Assembly (NCBI RefSeq): GCF_000515255.1 | Contig: NZ_KI911559.1 | Span: forward strand, 2,064,824 to 2,128,823 | Direction of reading: 5' to 3' | Source of the DNA: Rhodovibrio salinarum DSM 9154 | GTDB lineage: Bacteria; Pseudomonadota; Alphaproteobacteria; Kiloniellales; Rhodovibrionaceae | DNA length: 64,000 nucleotides | Shown: in pieces, positions 19,872 to 28,751 of the stretch | Layout of the letters: each line of letters opens with the position of its first letter | How positions within the stretch are numbered: position 1 is the stretch's first letter | Position numbers and translations under genes: made by a program | The notes under the pieces: model-generated | What the model was told of the DNA's origin: nothing | The model's input: only the letters and a program-made list of their open reading frames with translations | Databases searched by the model: none

Positions 19872-19902
19872 GCCGGGCCAGGGTGTTGCTCCCTGGCCCG
19901 GC
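19872..19902 (-). terminator. Rho-independent terminator of the DUF1127 gene
   Basis: GCCGGGCCAGGG (19872-19883) and CCCTGGCCCGGC (19891-19902) form a perfect 12-bp stem with a 7-base loop. On the plus strand it is preceded by A7 (19862-19868), which gives a U run after the hairpin in minus-strand transcripts. It lies 38 bases after the end of the DUF1127 gene. Confidence 0.85.
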
Positions 19903-19939
19903 CCGCAAGCCGCGTCGCCCGCGCCGCGCAGAATACGCC

Positions 19940-20356
19940 TTAGGCGTAGCGCGCGATGTCGAAGGCGCCGTGCGGCTTGGTCTTGAAATAGGGCGTGTCG
20001 GTTGCTTCGACTCCCCCCTTCGGCGGTACGGCAAGCTCCGCCTTCTCCTTCGCGACGCGGCGGATTTCGGTTCGGGTGATCCCGACATCACGCAACATCT
20101 CAGGCGATAGCTCGCCGAGTTCGCGGCGGACGCGGGCCCGCACACGCGCGCGGGCGAGGGCCGGCAATGCGCGTGTCAGGGCGTGTTGCAGCCGGCTGCG
20201 TAGGCTGCGCACCGTGTCTGCCCGGGCCGCGTGCGTGCGACGCGCCAAGCGGTTCGCATCGACATCGGTGGCCTGCTCGCGCTGGGCAATCTGCTCGACT
20301 GCGTGTACGCGCGCGTGGACCAGTTGGTCCTGTTCGCTTTGGGTGAATCGCGCCAT
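19940..20356 (-). CDS. DUF1127 domain protein
   Basis: A 138-residue Arg/Ala-rich protein. Residues 1-75 are a variable helical region. Around residues 80-115 is a DUF1127 (YjiS-like) segment, RVRRELGELSPEMLRDVGIT, in which the RRELxxLSxxMLRDIGxxRxEI pattern is conserved. DUF1127 proteins are small and basic; some alphaproteobacterial members bind RNA and affect phosphate and carbon metabolism, which is family knowledge only. The start is the ATG giving MARFTQSEQDQ; the frame is open further upstream. A perfect intrinsic terminator follows. Confidence 0.75.
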   Translation of the reverse strand: MARFTQSEQDQLVHARVHAVEQIAQREQATDVDANRLARRTHAARADTVRSLRSRLQHALTRALPALARARVRARVRRELGELSPEMLRDVGITRTEIRRVAKEKAELAVPPKGGVEATDTPYFKTKPHGAFDIARYA

Positions 20357-20779
20357 GGTGTTTCCCCATCTTGGAAGATCGTGATGAACGGTTTCCAGAC
20401 GGGCACCCACGTCCCGAGACGCAATCATCACAAGCCGTCGATATCTCATCCGCGGCTCAATCGATCGCGCCCAGCCCCGTGAACCGTGGCCTTCGGTGCG
20501 CGGGCGTCCTTCCTTCATCCTGCTAGCCGTATAGATGGCCCTACTGATTATAGGGACACAGCGCAGTTTTCGCAGCGCAGTAATGACTGTGCTGCAGAGC
20601 CACATCGTCGCAGGATAGGCGCGTTATGGGTCTGCTTTGAAATAACGGGTCGAACTGCCGCAGGGCTTGGCTCGGATTACAGCACCCGGCGCGGGAACCG
20701 TCTAAAGAGTGGCGCTTCGAAGTCCTGACGGCCTTGAACGGTGGGACAAGGCCCGATCGCCCAGAACGGGGAGAGCTGC
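20357..20779. other. Intergenic region without recognisable genes
   Basis: This 423-base stretch between two minus-strand genes has no ORF with protein-like composition. The part 20540-20600 is AT-richer and probably holds the promoter of the DUF1127 gene, but no clear -35/-10 pair stands out. Confidence 0.5.
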
Positions 20780-21022
20780 TTACCCGAACGCCTTGAAGCC
20801 AATCAGGGTAAAGGTGTCGGCAATCCCCGGAAGGGTCTGGACCTTCTTGTTCACGAAATGGCCGATGTCCGCCTCATCCGGGAGGTAACACTTCACCATC
20901 AGGTCGAACTGGCCGGAGATCGAGTGCACCTCAGACACCTCCTCGACCTGCTGGATCAGATCGTCGGCGACCTCATAGGCCTTGCCCAGGTCGCACTTCA
21001 CCTGGATGAAGATGGTCTTCAT
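20780..21022 (-). CDS. Stand-alone Lrp/AsnC ligand-binding (RAM) domain protein
   Basis: An 80-residue protein, MKTIFIQVKCDLGKAYEVAD onward, comprising only the alpha/beta sandwich effector domain of Lrp/AsnC regulators, with no DNA-binding helix-turn-helix. The VHSISGQFDLMVKCY stretch is the typical second and third strands. Such single-domain proteins form dimers or octamers and may bind amino acids or modulate full-length Lrp proteins. Its role is unknown. It lies 110 bases downstream of the helicase gene on the same strand. Confidence 0.85.
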   Translation of the reverse strand: MKTIFIQVKCDLGKAYEVADDLIQQVEEVSEVHSISGQFDLMVKCYLPDEADIGHFVNKKVQTLPGIADTFTLIGFKAFG

Positions 21023-21132
21023 GAACGGGCCCTCGTGGCCGGTTGAAAGACACGGCACGCCGCAAGACTAGCCAACGGATCGCCGGTCCCCAAGAGGATA
21101 GTTGACACCGCCAATCCGTTGGATCTCCGCGA

Positions 21133-22905
21133 TTAGGCGGTGGCGCGCTGTGGCACGGGTTTCAGCAGGAAGGCCGGCGTGTGGTCGCCAAACGGCTTGG
21201 ACTGCCGGCCGTTGGACGCTTGATCGGTCCGTTCGCCCCGCTTGTCCTTGCCGCCACCCTTCTGTTGGCCGTTCTTGTCGTCCGTCTTTGCAGGCGCCGT
21301 CTGCTGCGCCTCGCCTGTGCTCTCAGGCGCGTCAGCATTCGCGGCGACCGGCTTGTCGGCCTGTTTGGTCTTCCGTCCGCCGCGCTTGCTACGGCTGCGC
21401 CCCTTGCTTTTGCCGCCATCGGCCGGGGCGGCCTCGGGCGACTGTTGGGTGTCGGCACTTTCGACGGTTTCCGGTTGCGCGTCGTCGTTCGCGGCAGCCG
21501 GTTGCGCTGGTGACTCGGGGTCGCCCTGCGCACTGTCCGTTTCGGCCGTCGACGGCTGCGCCTCGGCATCTTGCGGGGCGGCTTGATCGGCGGTCTTGCG
21601 GGACTTGCTGCGCCCGCCACGGCGCCGACGCTTGCCGTTCTTGCTCTTGCCGCTGTCCTGCTGCTGTCCGCCGTCCTGTTGCCCAGCGTTCTGGTCCGCT
21701 TCGGCGGCTGGGGACTCGCTGCTATCGGCCGACGTCTCCTCGGGCACCGGGAGCTCGCCCTCGACCTCTTCCGGCTTCAGGATACGAACCTGCGGTACGT
21801 CGACCGTCGGGATGGCACGTTTCATTGCCCGTTCGATCGCAGCCAGCGACTTGCCGTCGGCCGGGGTGGCCAGCATGAACGCCTTGCCGGAGCGTCCCGC
21901 CCGACCGGTGCGGCCGATCCGGTGGACGTAGTCCTCCGCGTGGTTCGGGACGTCGTAGTTGAAGACGTGGGAAACCTTGGGCATGTCCAGCCCGCGCGCG
22001 GCCACGTCGGAGCAGACCAGAATGGCGATCTCGCCGTTCTTGAACTTCTCCAACGTCTCCATGCGCGAGGATTGCGCCATGTCCCCATGCAACTCAGCGG
22101 AGGCGAGGTCGCGCTTCTGCAGCGCCTTGTTGAGCGCGCTCACGTCGCGCTTGCGGTTGCAGAACACCAGCGCGCTCTGCACGTCCTCCTGATCCAGCAG
22201 CGCGTTCAGGGCCTTGCGCTTGTCGTGACCGGGGATGCGGAGCAGCCCCTGCGTCACCGTCTCCGCCGGGGAGGCGGGCGGGGCCACCGAAACTTCCTTC
22301 GGATTCATCAGAAACTGATCGGCCAGTCGCCGGATCTCCTTGGGCATCGTGGCGGAGAAGAACAGCGTCTGCCGAATCTTGGGCAGGCGGCCCACGATCT
22401 TCTCGACATCCGGGATGAAGCCCATGTCGAGCATCCGGTCGGCCTCATCGATCACCAGGATCTTGACGTCGGCCAACAGGATCTTGCCGCGCTCGAACAG
22501 GTCGAGCAGGCGGCCCGGGGTGGCGATCAGGACATCGACGCCGCGGTCGAGCTTCGCTTCCTGCTCGCTCATCGAGGAGCCGCCGATCAGCAGCGCCTTG
22601 GACAGCTTGTGGTACTTGCCGTAGCGCTCAAAACTCTCGCCCACCTGGGCAGCCAGTTCGCGCGTCGGTGCCAGGATCAGCGAGCGCGGCATGCGCGCCT
22701 TGGCACGGCCTTCCGCCAGAATGTCGATCATGGGCAGCACGAAACCGGCGGTCTTGCCGGTGCCCGTCTGGGCGCAGCCCAGAACGTCGCGGCCCATCAG
22801 GACGTAGGGGATGGCCTTTTCTTGGATTGGCGTCGGGCTCGAGTAGCCGCTGTCGGACAGGGCGTCGAGAACTTCGGAACTAAGACCGAGGTCTTTAAAA
22901 CTCAT
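21133..22905 (-). CDS. DEAD-box RNA helicase (RhlE-like) with long disordered tail
   Basis: A 590-residue ATP-dependent RNA helicase. The core (about residues 1-375) has every motif: Q PTPIQEKAIP, I AQTGTGKT, Ia PTRELAAQ, Ib TPGRLLDL, II DEAD, III SAT, V ARGLDMPKV and VI HRIGRTGRAG. The last 215 residues are low-complexity, alternating Glu/Gln/Ala-rich acidic blocks with Arg/Lys/Gly-rich basic blocks. They end in a short ordered-looking peptide, PFGDHTPAFLLKPVPQRATA. The tail probably binds RNA. The gene is monocistronic with a weak ribosome site. Confidence 0.93.
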   Translation of the reverse strand: MSFKDLGLSSEVLDALSDSGYSSPTPIQEKAIPYVLMGRDVLGCAQTGTGKTAGFVLPMIDILAEGRAKARMPRSLILAPTRELAAQVGESFERYGKYHKLSKALLIGGSSMSEQEAKLDRGVDVLIATPGRLLDLFERGKILLADVKILVIDEADRMLDMGFIPDVEKIVGRLPKIRQTLFFSATMPKEIRRLADQFLMNPKEVSVAPPASPAETVTQGLLRIPGHDKRKALNALLDQEDVQSALVFCNRKRDVSALNKALQKRDLASAELHGDMAQSSRMETLEKFKNGEIAILVCSDVAARGLDMPKVSHVFNYDVPNHAEDYVHRIGRTGRAGRSGKAFMLATPADGKSLAAIERAMKRAIPTVDVPQVRILKPEEVEGELPVPEETSADSSESPAAEADQNAGQQDGGQQQDSGKSKNGKRRRRGGRSKSRKTADQAAPQDAEAQPSTAETDSAQGDPESPAQPAAANDDAQPETVESADTQQSPEAAPADGGKSKGRSRSKRGGRKTKQADKPVAANADAPESTGEAQQTAPAKTDDKNGQQKGGGKDKRGERTDQASNGRQSKPFGDHTPAFLLKPVPQRATA

Positions 22906-23108
22906 GCAGATTTTTCTTTAAACCGGATGGAACCGGGCACGATTGCCCGTGTGCTTGATCCGCCTTTCAGGTGGCCGCTGTGTATCGGAAATCAAGCCGT
23001 ACTGTCAATCGAAAGGCTAGCAGTGCCGCGCGTTCCAGGACCGTGATGGCCTTGGCCGGGGGCGTGTTGTGCCCTAGCATTGCAGAACTTGCTTGCCGTT
23101 CGTTGATC

Positions 23109-23131
23109 CCGAACGGTTCTTTCCCGTTCGG
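23109..23131 (+). promoter_or_regulatory. Inverted repeat just before an isochorismatase-family gene
   Basis: CCGAACGG (23109-23116) and CCGTTCGG (23124-23131) form a perfect 8-bp inverted repeat ending three bases before the Shine-Dalgarno GGAG. It could be a repressor operator or an RNA hairpin limiting ribosome access. Function is inferred. Confidence 0.4.
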
Positions 23132-23143
23132 ATTGGAGTGACA

Positions 23144-23692
23144 ATGCTTTTAAGTGCCCGCGACGGACTGCTCGTGGTCGTTGATATGCAGGCGCGGTTG
23201 GTTCCGGTTCTGAGCGACCCGGATCACGTGCAGGCCCGGGTGCAGTTCCTGTTGCGCGCCGCGGGCCAGCTGCAGGTTCCGGTCGTCGCCAGCGAACAGT
23301 ATCCAAAGGGGCTGGGGCCTACGGTGCCGGAGGTTGCGGACTATTTGCCGGAAGGCGCGGTGGTCGAGAAGATGACCTTCTCGGCGATGCGTGAGCCGGC
23401 GTTTCGCGAGGCGCTGGAAGCGCGTGCGGCTGGGCGCCGACAAGCGGTCGTCTGCGGCGCTGAGACGCACGTCTGCGTGCTGCAGACCGCCGCCGAGTTG
23501 CAGGCGGCGGGCTATGCGACGACCTTGGTGGCCGATGCCGTGGGCTCGCGCCGCGAGAATGACCGCATCGCCGGGTTGGATCGGCTGCGCGACCTGGGCT
23601 GTCAGATCGCGACCAGCGAGATGGTGGTGTTCGAGTGGTTGGAACGGGCGGGTACCGATGCCTTCCGCCGACTGGCGCCGCTGATCAAATAG
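23144..23692 (+). CDS. Isochorismatase-family cysteine hydrolase (YcaC-like)
   Basis: A 182-residue alpha/beta hydrolase. The catalytic triad is visible: Asp14 (VVVDMQ), Lys76 (VVEKMTFSAM) and Cys111 (CGAETHVCV). The family cleaves C-N or C-O bonds in amides, N-carbamoyl compounds or isochorismate; this compact form with the EQYPKGLGPT segment is closest to YcaC-like enzymes of unknown substrate. The start is the ATG with ribosome site TTGGAG; the frame is open 17 codons further upstream. It is followed after 17 bases by the HD protein. Confidence 0.88.
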   Translation: MLLSARDGLLVVVDMQARLVPVLSDPDHVQARVQFLLRAAGQLQVPVVASEQYPKGLGPTVPEVADYLPEGAVVEKMTFSAMREPAFREALEARAAGRRQAVVCGAETHVCVLQTAAELQAAGYATTLVADAVGSRRENDRIAGLDRLRDLGCQIATSEMVVFEWLERAGTDAFRRLAPLIK

Positions 23693-23709
23693 TCTTATCT
23701 GATCGAGCC

Positions 23710-24360
23710 ATGACCGACTCTCAAGTTGAGACGCCAGCGCGCGATCTGATCGCGCGCGCCGAAGCTTTCGCCATGCAGGCCCACGCCGGCCAGACCCGCA
23801 AGGGCGCAGCAGGGGAACCCTATGTCGTGCACCTGGCCGAGGTTGCGAGCCTGACGCGCGCATTCGGCGGCAGTGATGCCACGGTGGCCGCTGCTTGGCT
23901 GCACGACTGCATCGAGGATTGTGCGGTGGTCGACGCGGAGATTCGCGCGGCTTTCGGCGATACGGTGGCCGAGCTGGTCGGCGAGCTGACCGATCCGCCG
24001 CGCACGCCGCGGGCGGAGCGTCGGCGCTTGCAGGTCCAGGAAGCCCCAGAGAAGAGCCCGCAGGCGACTTTGATCAAGATTGCCGATAAGACCAGCAATC
24101 TACGCTCGGTTGCGATGTCGCCGCCCCGGGGATGGGACGCGGCACGCAAGTTGGCCTACGTGCGTTGGGGGGTCGCTGTGGTCGCCGAGTTGCCGGACCT
24201 GCCGGGGCCGGCGCTGGCCACCTTCCTGGATGTGGTTGAAACCGCCCGGCGGGCGTGCGCCGGCCCGCAAGACGCGGACGCCTGGGCGACCCGTCGTCGG
24301 GCGGTTGGCGACCGCGCGGTGCTGAGCGAACTCGCGGAGGACGCTCAGGGCGGCTACTGA
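23710..24360 (+). CDS. HD-domain phosphohydrolase, RelA/SpoT-like N-terminal domain
   Basis: A 216-residue protein with the HD metal site His25, His41 and His65-Asp66 (AAWLHDCIED) and the later Asp in IKIADKTSNLRSV. The arrangement HAGQTRKG...PYVVHLAEVA...WLHDCIED...ADKTSN is that of stand-alone HD domains resembling the (p)ppGpp hydrolase half of SpoT; no synthetase domain follows. It may hydrolyse a nucleotide signal or another phosphate ester. It probably shares an operon with the isochorismatase-family gene. Confidence 0.85.
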   Translation: MTDSQVETPARDLIARAEAFAMQAHAGQTRKGAAGEPYVVHLAEVASLTRAFGGSDATVAAAWLHDCIEDCAVVDAEIRAAFGDTVAELVGELTDPPRTPRAERRRLQVQEAPEKSPQATLIKIADKTSNLRSVAMSPPRGWDAARKLAYVRWGVAVVAELPDLPGPALATFLDVVETARRACAGPQDADAWATRRRAVGDRAVLSELAEDAQGGY

Positions 24361-24396
24361 TCTGGGGCGCGGCTGGCCGCCTGTGCCGGGCCGCCT

Positions 24397-25593
24397 TTAC
24401 GCGTGTTCGTCCATGAAGCTGCGAATGCGCGGCAGGATCGAGTTGTGGAAGCGCTTGCCGGCGAAAGAGCCGTAGTGGCCGGCGCCTTCTTCTAGATGGT
24501 GTGCCTTTTTGGAGTCCGGCAGGCCGCGCAGCAGGTCGAGGGCGGCTACCGTCTGGCCGGGGGCGGAGATGTCGTCGCGGCCGCCCTCGACCGTCAGGGT
24601 CGCGGTCTCGGTTACGTAGGACGGGTCGACCGGTTGATCGTGCCAGGTCATGTTGCCGCACGCGAGTTCGCGGCGCTTAAACACGCGGTCGATCGTTTCG
24701 AGATAGAATGCGCTGTCCATGTCCAGCACCGACAGGTACTCGTCGTAGAAGTCGGTCAGACGCTGGGCCGAGGCATGGTCGCCACGTAACCGGTCGTAGA
24801 ACAGGTTGGCATGCTGTTCCAGGTGACGGTCCGGGTTCATCGCCATGAACCCCGCGAGCTGCAGATAGCCGGGGTAGACGCCGCGACCGGCGCCGGGGTG
24901 CGAGAACGGGACCTTGTGGATGACGTTACGTTCGAACCACTCCATGGAATGGCGCCCGGCAAGCTCGGTCACTTCGGTCGGGGCGGCCGCGGGATCGATC
25001 GGTCCGCTCATCAGGGTCATGCTACGCGGCTGGTGCGGCAGGCCCTGTTGCGCGATCAGCGACACGGCCGCCAGCAGCGGCACGGTGGGCTGACACACCG
25101 CGACGGTGTGGAAGCCCTGCTCGCCGGCCAGTTCGTGCGTCTGGCGCAGGAAATCCATCAGGTAGGCGGTGTATTCGTCGAGGCCGAAGCTGCCCTGGCT
25201 GAGCGGTACCTGACTGGCACAGGTCCAGTCGGTGATCAGCACTTCGTCCTCTTCGATGAACGCGTCGACCGTGTCGCGCAGTAGCGTGGCGTGGTGCCCG
25301 GACAAAGGAGCCACCAGCAGGATCTTGCGCCCATCGGTCCTGCCGTAGCGGTTGGCGAAGTGCAGCAGCTGGCAGAACGGCTTCTCGTCGACGACCGTTT
25401 CCTCGATATCCAGACCGAAGTCCGGCTTGGCGTAGGTTCGGGTGACCCGGCCCACCATCTCCAACGAGGCCTGCGCGAAGCGCGCCGGCGCGAAGAAGTT
25501 TGCGGCCGGCTGCAGCATCATTTGGCCGGTTTCGGCGGCGAGGTTGAGAGGCTCCAGCATGCGTTGGCGCATGTGGTGCAGGGTGTAGATCAT
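24397..25593 (-). CDS. phaZ: Intracellular polyhydroxyalkanoate depolymerase
   Basis: A 398-residue enzyme that degrades native PHA granules in the cytoplasm. The nucleophile is Cys167 in VAVCQPTVP, the Cys variant of the lipase box that defines type I intracellular depolymerases. The Asp of GGRDDISAPG and the His of GAGHYGSFAG complete the triad. The first residues, MIYTLHHMRQRMLEPLNLAA, are typical. No PHA synthase or phasin gene is adjacent. It converges on the HD gene with a 36-base gap. Confidence 0.93.
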   Translation of the reverse strand: MIYTLHHMRQRMLEPLNLAAETGQMMLQPAANFFAPARFAQASLEMVGRVTRTYAKPDFGLDIEETVVDEKPFCQLLHFANRYGRTDGRKILLVAPLSGHHATLLRDTVDAFIEEDEVLITDWTCASQVPLSQGSFGLDEYTAYLMDFLRQTHELAGEQGFHTVAVCQPTVPLLAAVSLIAQQGLPHQPRSMTLMSGPIDPAAAPTEVTELAGRHSMEWFERNVIHKVPFSHPGAGRGVYPGYLQLAGFMAMNPDRHLEQHANLFYDRLRGDHASAQRLTDFYDEYLSVLDMDSAFYLETIDRVFKRRELACGNMTWHDQPVDPSYVTETATLTVEGGRDDISAPGQTVAALDLLRGLPDSKKAHHLEEGAGHYGSFAGKRFHNSILPRIRSFMDEHA

Positions 25594-26763
25594 CGAGCCG
25601 CACCTTTCTTCGTGCAGGCAGTCCCGGTCGTTGCAGGTGGCGGAGAAACCGTTCCGGGACCGCGAGATCGCACCGCTTGCGAATGGAGCAGTGCGACGCG
25701 TTGATTAGGGCTCAAGGCATCGCCGTTCGACCCAATTGCGACGCATTGCACGTTCGCAGGTGCACAGCGACGGAACGGCCACGACCGGCTGGCCCGGCGC
25801 GCCGCCCCAAGGCCGCACGCATTAGCGTAGGGCCACAAGGAAGACTCGCATAGCATGCGCCGAATTCCACGTCACCCATTGTGCGCTGCCGAACGAGAGC
25901 CCGATCGAGCTCGGAAAGCGCCGACCCTTAAAGCCGGCCCCGTTTCATCAGCGACGATCCCTATGTTGGGCGGGGTCGGAAAACGGAGGCGATTCCGTGT
26001 TCGGGCCATTCCGGTCTCCTTCACGACGCATGATCTGATTGCCTCAGATGTGCGTGTCGTTCGAGGGTAGGTTGAAGATCAAACTCTAATAAAATTTTAA
26101 AGCAGCCCGAGCCGGGTCCACCGCGCGCGACAGCCGCCGCAACAGCTGGCGCGCTGCGGGATGACAGACGCTGTGCTTCGGCCATCGCGCCAAATCGTAG
26201 GCGCTGTCTGCTGGTGCGTACCGGTGAGCGGAACGCGCGCGCCGTTCGTCTGCGGCAGGTCCGCTTACCAACCTCATGGCGATACTTGACCCGCGGTCGT
26301 AGCAGGAAAGTGTAGGAGGTAAGCAAAGCGTGCGCGCGCCAGGTCAGTGAGAGAGCAAGAAAGGCTAATGTCGTTTCGGTTAATCTAAAGCTCTGCGGCA
26401 GAATTTAAAAAAAATTTTAGCAAAATTTCTCACTGAGGATGGGCTCTTGGTTGTACACAACCATTGTGTCTAAGCCTTTTGGGGCACTAAACGTTTTTCG
26501 TGTACGCCTAATTGGCGAGTAGATGTGTTTTTTGTCATCGCCGGGTCGTGGTTCGGCGGATGAGTGGCGTTTGAATTTTTTATCCTGCGACAAGGTTGCG
26601 AGTTGTAACTTCTTCGCCGTTTGCCGCTGAGCGCGCATGCGAGTGTCACTGGTCAGTCCACTGTGTTTTGAGTTTATTTATATATCTCTCATGAGGAATT
26701 AAATATTAACCAAATTATGACCGGAAGCATGAGGGGTTGACCTTTTATGCAGGGGGGAGATCA
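25594..26763. other. Long AT-rich intergenic region
   Basis: About 1.17 kb without a convincing gene. From about 26080 to 26760 it is much richer in A and T than its surroundings (for example AATTTAAAAAAAATTTTAGC near 26401-26420 and TTTATTTATATATCT near 26675). Short ORFs at 25855-26070 (plus) and 26417-26638 (minus) have no recognisable similarity. It probably holds the promoter of the kinase operon and the phaZ promoter. It may be a scar of acquired DNA. Confidence 0.5.
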
Positions 26764-28254
26764 TTGATACATATAGTACGAGATTGGAGAGGCGTCTTGG
26801 AAACCCGGATTGACGAGCAGGAATTATTGGATGGGCTGCCGGTGCCGCTCGTTATAACGGGGCCAGATGGTCGTGTGTTATCTGAGAACACTGCCGCGCA
26901 GCAGATCGATCTTGGCCGCCACGTTACGGATGGATGTGCCATTCAGCGAGCGGAGCTTGTCAGTCCGCCGAGCAACCTGCTGCGCGAGGTGCATCGTCGG
27001 GGCCGGGAGTTTGCCCAGCTCGTCCAACGCGACGGTACCGTGGTGGAGGTCTTCCTGAGGCGCTGCGACGTCAGCCTCGGCGGTCGTCAGGTCACGGCTG
27101 TGATGGCCGAAGACGCGGGGTGGTACATCTGGGAAAAGCGCCGGACGGAGCGCGAGCATAACCTGCTGGTCGGCGTTTTCGACACGATTGACGACATGCT
27201 GCTTGTGCTCGACGACAAGCTCACGGTGCTAAGAGCCAGCCAGGCTTATCTCTCGGCTTTCCAGGTCGAGGAGGCAGACGTCGTCGGCAATCCGCTGGCG
27301 TTTATTCACAATGGCCTGTGGGATCAACGGGCGCTGTTGTCCAAGCTGGCGAGCGTTGTGCCCGCGGAAGGGGAGGTGCTGGATTATGAATGCAGCGCCA
27401 GTTTGCCCGACCGTGGCCCCCGGGACTTGCAGATCAGCGCGCGCAAGATCCATCGCGCCGGCAACGGGACGCGTACGCTGCTGATGACCGTGCGCGACGT
27501 GACCGGCGTTCAGCAGCGTCAGGACGAAGTGCTGCGACGCGCCAAGCTGGATGCGATGGGGAACTTAGCCGGCGGATTGGCGCACGACATCAACAACCGG
27601 TTGCAGCCGGTGATGACCTACGCCCAGCTGGCGGCAAGAAATCCCGATACGCCCAAGCTCGCGCAGTGGATGCGCCAGATCGAGACGAACGCCCGCAAGG
27701 CGCGCAACGTGGTGCGCAACGTCCTGGCGTTCGCGCGGAAGTCTCCGGTGGAAGGCACGCTCATCAGTCTGGCAGCCGCCACAATGCGGGAGGTCGAGGA
27801 AATCCGGGACGAGATGCCCGACACGATCTGCATCCGCACTTCTATCGACCCGGACGTTCCCGCGGTCGAGAGCGATACCGGGGAGCTTGAGCAGATCCTC
27901 GATAACTTAACGAGTAATGCGCGCCACGCCATGCCGTCCGGCGGCATTCTCACGATTGGGGTCGCGCATGTGAGTATCGACCAGGGCGTGGCCGAGCGCG
28001 AGTCCTTGGCGCCGGGGGAGTATGTACGCCTCAGCGTCGAGGATCAGGGCTGCGGTATTTCTGCAGAACACCAGGGGCGTATTTTCGACCCCTTCTTTAC
28101 GACCAAGGAAGTCGGTCGCGGGACGGGTCTTGGCCTGTCCATCGTGCACGGACTCGTGACCGGGCGTGGCGGGCAGGTCCGCGTGCGTTCCGAGCAGGAC
28201 CGTGGCACCCGCTTCGACCTGTACTTCCCTGTTGCCGATGCCGACGGGCGATAA
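26764..28254 (+). CDS. PAS-domain sensor histidine kinase
   Basis: A 496-residue, apparently soluble histidine kinase with no membrane helices. Two PAS-like regions come first (about residues 10-120 and 135-245). A dimerisation helix with the phosphoacceptor His274 (GGLAHDINNRLQPVM) follows, then the ATPase domain with N-box DNLTSNARHAMPSGG, G1 VEDQGCGIS, F FDPFFTTK and G2 GRGTGLGLS. The H-box HDINNRL is of the NtrB/hybrid-kinase class. I place the start at TTG 26764 because GGGGGGAG (26752-26759) lies at the right distance; the frame opens from TTG 26737. It is followed by a response regulator. Confidence 0.88.
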   Translation: MIHIVRDWRGVLETRIDEQELLDGLPVPLVITGPDGRVLSENTAAQQIDLGRHVTDGCAIQRAELVSPPSNLLREVHRRGREFAQLVQRDGTVVEVFLRRCDVSLGGRQVTAVMAEDAGWYIWEKRRTEREHNLLVGVFDTIDDMLLVLDDKLTVLRASQAYLSAFQVEEADVVGNPLAFIHNGLWDQRALLSKLASVVPAEGEVLDYECSASLPDRGPRDLQISARKIHRAGNGTRTLLMTVRDVTGVQQRQDEVLRRAKLDAMGNLAGGLAHDINNRLQPVMTYAQLAARNPDTPKLAQWMRQIETNARKARNVVRNVLAFARKSPVEGTLISLAAATMREVEEIRDEMPDTICIRTSIDPDVPAVESDTGELEQILDNLTSNARHAMPSGGILTIGVAHVSIDQGVAERESLAPGEYVRLSVEDQGCGISAEHQGRIFDPFFTTKEVGRGTGLGLSIVHGLVTGRGGQVRVRSEQDRGTRFDLYFPVADADGR

Positions 28255-28285
28255 ACCACCACTGTCTTGGCGAGGGAGTCGAACC

Positions 28286-28687
28286 GTGGCGAATATATTG
28301 TTGATCGAAGACCACCGCGTCGTGCGCGATGCGTTGAGCGACGCTTTGGAAAGCGTGGGGCACACCGTCGTCCCAGCTGAAAATGGCGACATCGGCCTGG
28401 AAGAGATCGCGCATCGCGATGTCGACATCGTTGTCACCGACCTGCTGATGCCCGAACGCGATGGGTTCGAGGTGTTGAAGCAACTGCACGGGCACAAGCC
28501 GGAACTGCCGGTGGTCGTGCTGTCCGGTGGCGGGTCGATGCGTGGGCCGGATCTTCTCGAGATGGCTCGTGCGCTCAAAGCCGACGTCACGCTGGCCAAG
28601 CCCGTTGACAGCGACGAATTGCTGGCAGCGGTGGATTACTTGATGAAGCGGGGGGCTGCGCCGGCGGTGACCGCGCAGCTTCGCTAG
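28286..28687 (+). CDS. Single-domain response regulator (CheY-like)
   Basis: A 133-residue receiver domain. The acidic pocket is Glu8-Asp9, the phosphoacceptor is Asp52 (VVTDLLMPERDG), the switch Ser is Ser80 and the conserved Lys is Lys105 (LAKPVD). There is no output domain, so it must act by protein contact, possibly passing phosphate on or binding a neighbour. The GTG start has the ribosome site GAGGGAG. It lies 31 bases after the histidine kinase gene, its likely phosphodonor. Confidence 0.9.
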   Translation: MANILLIEDHRVVRDALSDALESVGHTVVPAENGDIGLEEIAHRDVDIVVTDLLMPERDGFEVLKQLHGHKPELPVVVLSGGGSMRGPDLLEMARALKADVTLAKPVDSDELLAAVDYLMKRGAAPAVTAQLR

Positions 28688-28751
28688 CCGACGCGTCTTT
28701 CTGGAACCTGCAATGTCCATAACTCCTTCTGAGGATTGGAGCGTCAGTCCC

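Noticed and set aside
20486-20728. 80-codon ORF between the DUF1127 and RAM genes
   Set aside because: Composition and lack of a ribosome site suggest a chance frame.
25855-26070. 71-codon ORF in the gap before the sensor kinase
   Set aside because: No ribosome site, no similarity I recognise, and an Arg/Pro-rich composition typical of chance frames in GC-rich DNA.
26417-26638. 73-codon minus-strand ORF in the AT-rich gap
   Set aside because: Lys-rich and slightly protein-like, but without a clear ribosome site or family; not strong enough to call a gene.
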